Shown one piece after another: positions 58,653 to 64,000 of a DNA stretch of 64,000 nt. The notes under the pieces are model-generated. The model made no database searches. It was given only the letters and a program-made list of their open reading frames with translations, and was not told where the DNA came from. A program made the position numbers and the translations under genes. Source of the DNA: an uncultured Methanobrevibacter sp. (GTDB lineage: Archaea > Methanobacteriota > Methanobacteria > Methanobacteriales > Methanobacteriaceae); NCBI RefSeq assembly GCF_902769175.1, contig NZ_CACXNW010000020.1:3223-67222 (forward strand), given 5' to 3'. Numbering within the stretch: position 1 is the first letter of the stretch; every line of letters starts with the position of its first letter.

Positions 58653-60035
58653 TTAAGTTTCATATTCCACATCAGATCTTAAACCGACCAATGATGCACA
58701 AACTGCTATAACACATAAAATAGCTGAAACAATACAGGAAATCCTTGAACTTGCCATCAGCAATGGATAATTTTCTGGAACGATAGGAACATTTCCCATA
58801 ATATAAGCAAAAATAACTGTCAACAATCCAATGCTTAATGTTTGACCAATCACTCTCATAGCTGCTAATGAAGCAGAAGCAGTTCCTGTTTCCTCTTTTG
58901 GAACAGAACTCATGATTGCATTTGTATTTGGAGTTGAAAACAATCCATATCCTAATCCCTGCAGGAACATTGCAATTATAATCAGATACAATGGAGTGGT
59001 CTCATCCAGGAAGCATAAGATCAAAATAGCTACAGTTACAAAACCCATTCCAATAGCTGCAAGCTTTTGAGGATCTATCTTATCTGATATTCTTCCTGAA
59101 ATAGGTGCTATTATTGCCATCATTACTGGAGTTACTATTAGGAGTAGGCCAGACATTTGGGAGTCAAGACCCATAATGTACTGAAAATGATAGGTCACTA
59201 TGTATGTAATTACAAAAGTTGCCAAATAACTAATCAAGGATGCTAAATTTGAAGAGGAGAACCTTGCATTCTTAAACAATCTTACTTCAAATATAGGATT
59301 ATCAATCCTCAATTCAATATACGCAAAGCAAATCAGCAATGCCAAACCGATGACTAATAATATTATTCCCAAACTTGTATTTATTATAGTGAATCCATAA
59401 ACAAAGAGCAATATTCCAAACATGTAAATAAGGGATCCAAGCTTATCGATGGAACCATCATACATTGTCCATTCATCATCCAAGGCATAGCATAGATATG
59501 CTGAAACCAATAAAAATGGCAGCATAACATAGAAAACGCTTTGCCAACCGAGATAATAGATTACAAATCCACCTATAACAGGAGCTGAAGACAATCCTAT
59601 GTAAACTCCTGCAATATTCAATCCTAAAGCCTGTTCACGGGTTTCAGGAGGTACTGCTGAAACGATTAATGCCATTGAAGCCACATTTATTATTGCAATC
59701 CCTATTCCTTGAACAACCCTTGAAAACAAGAGCATATAGCTTGTATTTGAAAAGCAGGAAATGATAACACCGATTAGAGTGAATATTATTCCAATCAGCA
59801 AGGATTTCTTAAGTCCATATTTACTTGTCAGCTTGCCTAAAGGTATGGATAATGCAGCAATTGAAAGCAGGAATATGGTTGCAACCCAATTTTGAAGAAT
59901 ATTGCTCATTGCAAGTTCACGGGCAATAAGTGGAAGAGCTACAGATATGTTAGCTAAAAAAGCTCCTACATATGAAACGACTGCAGCAAGCAGAATTACT
60001 GATTTTTCTAAACCTAATTTATTGACAATCCCCAT
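58653..60035 (-). CDS. MFS drug-type exporter (DHA2/EmrB-QacA-like)
   Basis: A 460-residue integral membrane protein with about 14 hydrophobic segments, the number of the DHA2 subfamily. Marker sequences are LAAVVSYVGAFLANISVALP, LSIAALSIPLGKLTSKYGLK in the first loop, LFSRVVQGIGIAIINVASMAL and the late FLQGLGYGLFSTPNTNAIMS. It probably exports small toxic compounds by proton exchange; the substrate is unknown. No regulator gene is beside it. The upstream region is unusually long (about 900 bp) and has a perfect palindrome at 60639. Confidence 0.9.
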   Translation of the reverse strand: MGIVNKLGLEKSVILLAAVVSYVGAFLANISVALPLIARELAMSNILQNWVATIFLLSIAALSIPLGKLTSKYGLKKSLLIGIIFTLIGVIISCFSNTSYMLLFSRVVQGIGIAIINVASMALIVSAVPPETREQALGLNIAGVYIGLSSAPVIGGFVIYYLGWQSVFYVMLPFLLVSAYLCYALDDEWTMYDGSIDKLGSLIYMFGILLFVYGFTIINTSLGIILLVIGLALLICFAYIELRIDNPIFEVRLFKNARFSSSNLASLISYLATFVITYIVTYHFQYIMGLDSQMSGLLLIVTPVMMAIIAPISGRISDKIDPQKLAAIGMGFVTVAILILCFLDETTPLYLIIIAMFLQGLGYGLFSTPNTNAIMSSVPKEETGTASASLAAMRVIGQTLSIGLLTVIFAYIMGNVPIVPENYPLLMASSRISCIVSAILCVIAVCASLVGLRSDVEYET

Positions 60036-60638
60036 TATAAAAACCTATTTTAATGATAATAATAATTATAATTTGGATTTAATATAAATTTTTATATAAT
60101 TTTTTAAAATAAAAACCGGATGAAAACAGATAAAGAATACTAAAAAAACCTAATGGAAGCAGATTAGGAATACTAAAAAAACCTAATGGAAGCAGATTAG
60201 GAATACTGAAAAACAGAATTTAAAGAGTATTTTTAATAATTAGTAAAATCAGAACTTAAAAAAAAAAATAATATGGAGGATAAGAATTATAACAATTTGC
60301 AGAAGAGATTGCTATATAATGTTTTGTGATTTAGAAATTTTGTTAAATAATATTTGGATTGTAGTGATTTTTAAGATTTAAATAAACTTTTGCCTGCAAA
60401 TCATTATAATCTTATCCAAATGCATTAAGGAGAGAAAATAAGTAATACACTTATTATCTTTAAACACAATATCATTTAATAAATTTTTATGTTTCTAACT
60501 TTTAGGTAACAGAGCGATAATTAAATTTTTAAAATAATAAAAATTTACTAAAAAGTAATATTATGTCATTTAATATATTGTAGTAATAATCATATAAACT
60601 TTATCTTAATACAAATAGCCCTAAATTCTTTAAATTAG
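60036..60638. other. Long intergenic region upstream of the MFS gene
   Basis: About 600 bp with no gene. It contains a tandem repeat of about 34 bp at roughly 60120-60207 (AAAAACCTAATGGAAGCAGA with TTAGGAATAC) and several AGTAATA words at 60441, 60553 and 60584. The remaining sequence is AT-rich. It probably holds the MFS promoter near 60040-60100. Confidence 0.5.
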
Positions 60639-60662
60639 TAATACTCTTTATAAAGAGTATTA
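60639..60662. promoter_or_regulatory. 24-bp perfect palindrome
   Basis: TAATACTCTTTA joined to TAAAGAGTATTA is perfectly self-complementary. A second pair of arms, AGTAATA and TATTACT, flanks a 60686-60722 segment. Both lie far upstream (about 600 bp) of the MFS start. Either a protein-binding site or a stem in an RNA is possible; I cannot tell which. Confidence 0.45.
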
Positions 60663-60879
60663 TTCTATTAATAAGAATCTTTAAGATAGTAATAATAAAA
60701 AATTTTAAAAAGTATTACTTTTAATTAAAAATAGGATTAAAATAAAAAAATAGGATAAAAATAGGATAAAAAACCAAAAAAATAGAATAACAAAATGTAA
60801 AATAATAAGATAAAAAAATAATGAAAAAAGAAAAAAATTAATTTGTTTTATGATATTCGATTCCAGCCACTAAACAACA

Positions 60880-60933
60880 GTGAAAATATTTTTGGTCAAG
60901 GTTTTTGAGGCGAAGCCTCAAAAAGCTTGGGTT
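60880..60933 (-). repeat. 54-bp dispersed repeat with perfect hairpin, copy 2
   Basis: This copy is identical to 58575-58628, with the 10-bp hairpin at 60902-60924. It overlaps the stop codon of the DUF2207 gene by two bases, so the hairpin begins right after that gene's stop. The 217 bp between the palindrome and this repeat are AT-rich with no gene. Confidence 0.88.
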
Positions 60934-62716
60934 AGAAAGCTCCTCCACCTCCACCACCGGAACCTCCTCCAATTCCTCCAATGGAGTCATTGTTAGCAGA
61001 GGAAATAGTGGAAGAAGCTGTAGAGAATGAACTGCCAACATGATTATAACCACCAAGATAATAGAACATAAACAGATCATTAGTGGTATAGCTATAATCG
61101 TTCAATCCACCATATACATGCATTTTCATAGCTTCATAAACCTTATCTGCAACTCCAAGAGCTGTAGCATAGACCAAATACTCATTCCAAATTGCAATTG
61201 ATTCAGGAGGATGTTCCTTTATCAAGGAATAATCTTGAAGGAACTTTTTAAACTTGCTCCATTTCTCTGCATACAATTTTCCCTTTAATGTGTATTTGCC
61301 TGGAATTCCAGATGGCATTAATAAGCATGCAATACCTATAATAACCATAATCACCCCAATAGTTAGGGTCAGGAAACTATTGGTGAAATCAAATAGGAAT
61401 GAAAATACTACAAGAATGATGCCTAATATCAATGCACCAATTCCTGAAAAGAGCATATAATCGGCACCGCTTTTGTCAAAGTATTCTTTCAATACTTCAT
61501 CAGGCAGATATTCATTCTTAAAGTTTTCACACCAATTATTGTATCTGTCTTGGAAAGCCCTTGCATGATACTCTGAACGTAAGCAATCCTGCATATAGTT
61601 GAAGCTTATTCTGCCATTAAGCTCATATGCCCTTAGGATGTCTATCAATTCCCTTTCGAATCTTAAAAGACCTTCTGTGTCTTTCACTGTAAGGAAAGTT
61701 GTTTTGGTAAATTCAGTATCTTCCTCAGAGTCTACACCAAGCTTGCCTCTATTGATTAAATCAATGATTGTAGCTTGGAAAGCCTGCTGGTTTAATTCCC
61801 CAACATTCTTAGACATGCTTTCCATTAATGCATTGACAAATGCAGGAGGGTCATGGGTTGGAGGCTCATGTTCATAAATGGCCTGATAATCTGTTTTAGG
61901 CTCTCTTCCAAATTTCAAGTATATTCCAAGAGGAATGGCAACTACAAGTGCTAAAAGATAATTGAAGAAGGACCCAATGCTATTCAGGAATCCTTGATGG
62001 CTTTCTGCATCATTTTGAATCTTTTCTATCTCCTTTTTTGCATTCTTATTGATATGCTGAGCAAATGGTGCCCCATCACTGAATTCACTTAAAGGAATGA
62101 TGGCTCTAGCTTCAACATAATGTCCAGATGGAATCCAGCCGTTATTGATGTATAAGACATTATCATCCCATTGGGCTTTTGCATCACTTGAAGGAGGATT
62201 GATCCAGTATTCAAGCTTTTTATTGTCTGGGAATGTGATTGTAGCACTTAGTGATTCTAAATCCTCATCCCATTCATCACCCCAAACCTTATACTGTATC
62301 TCTCCAACGTCATTATAGACCTTGATTACTTTAGGCATTTCATATTGGAGATATAATGTTATATCAGTTCCGGAAGTAATCTTTTTGATTTTGGCAGCAT
62401 CCCTATAGAGATAAACCTTTACCCTATAGGTATTTCCTTGAGGGATAACAGTATATTCACAATAGGCTCCCTTAACATAAACATGAAGGTTTTGTACTGA
62501 TTGCCCATTCTTTAGGCGAATATCCCTATAAACACCATTAGCTGATGAATCAAAATGATAATTGATTTCCTCAGCTACATTAAGCATTCCATTATCCTGC
62601 ACTTCCAAGTCCATATGTGCACTTGTCAATGAATAATCAACTGCAGAGGCAGAAGAAACTGATATGAATATCAATGCAAAGAGAAGAAGAAGCAATCCTG
62701 TATTCTTTAAATTCAT
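60932..62716 (-). CDS. DUF2207 membrane protein
   Basis: A 594-residue protein with a signal peptide or N-terminal anchor at 1-25 (LKNTGLLLLLFALIFISVSS). An extracellular beta-rich domain follows (DNGMLNVAEEINYHFDSSAN, VYRDIRLKNGQS) as in DUF2207. One transmembrane helix is near 247-265 (FFNYLLALVVAIPLGIYLKF), and a pair near 430-475 (LFSGIGALILGIILVVFSFL, LTIGVIMVIIGIACLL). The end is Ser/Gly-rich and finishes GGGSGGGGGGAF. The lemA gene follows upstream on the same strand; LemA and DUF2207 proteins are often neighbours. Function unknown; probably in the envelope. Confidence 0.88.
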   Translation of the reverse strand: MNLKNTGLLLLLFALIFISVSSASAVDYSLTSAHMDLEVQDNGMLNVAEEINYHFDSSANGVYRDIRLKNGQSVQNLHVYVKGAYCEYTVIPQGNTYRVKVYLYRDAAKIKKITSGTDITLYLQYEMPKVIKVYNDVGEIQYKVWGDEWDEDLESLSATITFPDNKKLEYWINPPSSDAKAQWDDNVLYINNGWIPSGHYVEARAIIPLSEFSDGAPFAQHINKNAKKEIEKIQNDAESHQGFLNSIGSFFNYLLALVVAIPLGIYLKFGREPKTDYQAIYEHEPPTHDPPAFVNALMESMSKNVGELNQQAFQATIIDLINRGKLGVDSEEDTEFTKTTFLTVKDTEGLLRFERELIDILRAYELNGRISFNYMQDCLRSEYHARAFQDRYNNWCENFKNEYLPDEVLKEYFDKSGADYMLFSGIGALILGIILVVFSFLFDFTNSFLTLTIGVIMVIIGIACLLMPSGIPGKYTLKGKLYAEKWSKFKKFLQDYSLIKEHPPESIAIWNEYLVYATALGVADKVYEAMKMHVYGGLNDYSYTTNDLFMFYYLGGYNHVGSSFSTASSTISSANNDSIGGIGGGSGGGGGGAF

Positions 62717-62777
62717 ATTTTCTCCTAATTAATGGATGAATGAGGATTATTCATTAATAATCCATCTATTCCATTAA

Positions 62778-62892
62778 TATGAATAAAAATTTAATAATTA
62801 AAATTCAACTTAACGTAAGATGAATAAAAATTTAATAATTAAAATTCAACTTAACGTAAGATGAATAAAAATTTAATAATTAAAATTCAACT
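62778..62892. repeat. Tandem repeat, about 3 x 41 bp, derived from the lemA 3' end
   Basis: The unit ATGAATAAAAATTTAATAAT with TAAAATTCAACTTAACGTAAG recurs with a period of about 41. A related stretch, ATAATTAGAATTCAACTTTA, is the 3' end and stop of lemA itself (62915-62935), so the array looks like an amplified gene end. It fills the gap between DUF2207 and lemA. Confidence 0.8.
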
Positions 62893-62919
62893 TTATCTAC
62901 GATAAATAAATTTTTATAA

Positions 62920-63474
62920 TTAGAATTCAACTTTAGGTACTGATCTTGCTTCGCCAGCAACTTCAAAGAAGTCTGCTTCCTTAAATCTAAACAAGTTAGC
63001 AATGATATTGCTTGGGAATGTTTGGCATTTGTTGTTGTACATTAAGACAGTGTCATTGTAGAACTGTCTGGAGTAAGCGATTTTATCCTCTGTTTGTGCT
63101 AATTGGCTTTGTAATTCCTTGAAATTTTCATTAGCCTTTAATTCAGGATAGTTTTCAGCAACAGCAAATAATGTTTTTAAGGTGCTTGACAATTGATTAT
63201 TGGCATCACTTATTTCCTTAACGCCATTTGCATTCATCAAGCCTGCTCTTGCAGCAGTAACATCTTCAAATACAGATTTTTCATGACCTGCATATCCTTT
63301 AACTGTTTCAACTAAATTAGGAATCAAATCTGCTCTTCTGTTTAATTGAACATCAATTTGAGCCCATGCGTTTTTAACTTTATTTCTTGAAGTTACAAGT
63401 CCATTGTAAAGAAGGACAAGAGCTACGATTATTATAAGAATTATAACTATTAATATTATGATTGTTATACTCAT
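62920..63474 (-). CDS. lemA: LemA family protein
   Basis: A 184-residue protein with one N-terminal transmembrane helix ([20 protein letters not shown], about 4-24). The LemA core follows: [75 protein letters not shown] and [20 protein letters not shown]. LemA proteins are membrane-anchored helical bundles of unknown biochemistry that often sit beside DUF2207-type proteins, as here. AGGTGAAA precedes the ATG. Confidence 0.95.
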   Translation of the reverse strand: MSITIIILIVIILIIIVALVLLYNGLVTSRNKVKNAWAQIDVQLNRRADLIPNLVETVKGYAGHEKSVFEDVTAARAGLMNANGVKEISDANNQLSSTLKTLFAVAENYPELKANENFKELQSQLAQTEDKIAYSRQFYNDTVLMYNNKCQTFPSNIIANLFRFKEADFFEVAGEARSVPKVEF

Positions 63475-63803
63475 AGTTTCACCTACGAAATTGTTTTATA
63501 TTGCTTATAATCATTTGACTTATATAAATTTAGGAAATATTGATTTTTTCAATGATTTCTTTTAAAAATGCTATAAATCAAGATTATAATTGATATAAGA
63601 ATATTTATAGTCTTTTTTATATTTATTATTTTATGCTTACATTAATATTTTAATAAAGTATATTATATTTGATTTAATTTTGATGAAATTAATTTATTAT
63701 GATTATTTTAACTAAAAAAAGACAATAAGTTAAAATTTTTAAAAAAAAACACAATAACAATTATTTTTATTAAACAAAATAAGAAAATATTTAGAAATAA
63801 TGC
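63475..63803. other. Intergenic, promoter side of lemA
   Basis: An AT-rich gap with TATA-like words near 63590-63625. No open frame with a ribosome site, repeat array or RNA gene is visible. It also holds the 3' flank of the partial MFS gene. Confidence 0.45.
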
Positions 63804-64000
63804 TTATTTTTTAAGTGCAAAGAACGCTATTGGCAATGCAAGAAGTGTAATGAATGAAGATATGAAGTAAACAGGAGCATATCCACTAGTTGCAGTAACA
63901 AAAGAACCAAGCAAAGCAGGTCCAAAGCCCATAGTTCCATCACAAAAGATGAAAAATGTTGAAATTGCATAAGGACGACGATTTGCAGTTGTATTCCTTG
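63804..64000 (-). CDS. MFS transporter, C-terminal part (cut by window edge)
   Basis: The last 64 codons of a gene that continues past the right edge: NTTANRRPYAISTFFIFCDG, then MGFGPALLGSFVTATSGYAP and the final helix FISSFITLLALPIAFFALKK. Two hydrophobic helices joined by a loop, with the ANRRPYAISTFFIFCDG motif, fit the last segments of an MFS protein of the YfcJ/bacillibactin-exporter kind. It is not the same protein as the one at 58653. The substrate cannot be told from this part. Confidence 0.8.
   Translation of the reverse strand, partial: RNTTANRRPYAISTFFIFCDGTMGFGPALLGSFVTATSGYAPVYFISSFITLLALPIAFFALKK

Noticed and set aside
60639-60662. The 24-bp palindrome as a sixth member of the secreted-protein regulon
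   Set aside because: Its sequence (TAATACTCTTTA arms) differs from ATGYAAGY, and it is not near a TATA box or a signal-peptide gene at the right distance.
58575-60933. Insertion sequence between the two 54-bp repeats
   Set aside because: The repeats are in direct orientation and flank an ordinary MFS gene and its promoter, with no transposase. They are better seen as dispersed gene-end elements.

Overview
The window is very AT-rich archaeal DNA that fits a Methanobrevibacter-like methanogen (Methanobacteriales). The evidence is a pair of archaeal clamp-loader genes (rfcL, rfcS), an archaeal cofactor-independent phosphoglycerate mutase, a zinc-ribbon membrane protein with a pseudomurein-binding-like tail, an Ig-repeat adhesin typical of gut methanogens, and many ribosome binding sites of the GGTGAT or AAGGAG type. 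No rRNA or tRNA gene was recognised. The genus is an inference from these genes, not from a marker comparison.

Layout. 0-9 kb is housekeeping on the minus strand: uvrA, an HtpX-like protease with an EF-hand-like loop, rfcL, rfcS, and a pseudomurein-binding zinc-ribbon protein. 9.5-17.8 kb is accessory: an XRE / ImmA-like peptidase / small ORF / PIN-like module, an Mrr_N-SHOCT protein, a TPR protein with a cold-shock-like tail, and a frameshifted UvrD-RecB-type helicase-nuclease. 17.9-23.2 kb is an aspartate-family metabolism cluster (asnB, GatC-like, ACT regulator, homoserine dehydrogenase, apgM). 23.4-30 kb carries a small membrane protein, a TelA family protein with a zinc-ribbon partner, two small secreted proteins and an O-acetylhomoserine sulfhydrylase.

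30-46.9 kb is a defence and decay island. It holds a degraded second UvrD-like helicase flanked by a duplicated gene end, a voltage-gated K+ channel operon, a two-repeat mini CRISPR and a 13-repeat CRISPR array with related leaders (both read leftward), and two cassettes that pair a nuclease-DUF2075 helicase with a MazG-like pyrophosphohydrolase on either side of the main array. A nonsense-interrupted DUF4041/T5orf172 gene follows. 46.9-49.2 kb is a 5'-truncated Ig-repeat adhesin, and 49.6-51.3 kb an ATPase plus nuclease-like pair. 51.8-54.7 kb has three tandem paralogous secreted proteins. 55-57.2 kb has a zinc-finger pseudogene and a CARF-HEPN (Csm6/Cas02710-like) ribonuclease, the only cas-type gene seen. 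The right end has an MFS exporter, DUF2207 and LemA proteins, and the C-terminus of another MFS protein.

The strongest unexplained signal is a 20-bp palindrome, ATGYAAGY-N4-RCTTRCAT, found five times. Every copy lies 71-81 bp upstream of the start codon of a small secreted protein and about 10 bp upstream of a TATA-like box. This looks like a regulon for an undescribed family of exported proteins. Other themes are many 2-3 copy intergenic tandem repeats, several of which duplicate the last codons of the adjacent gene, and an unusual density of broken genes (frameshifts mostly in short homopolymers, plus true nonsense codons) between 14 and 55 kb.
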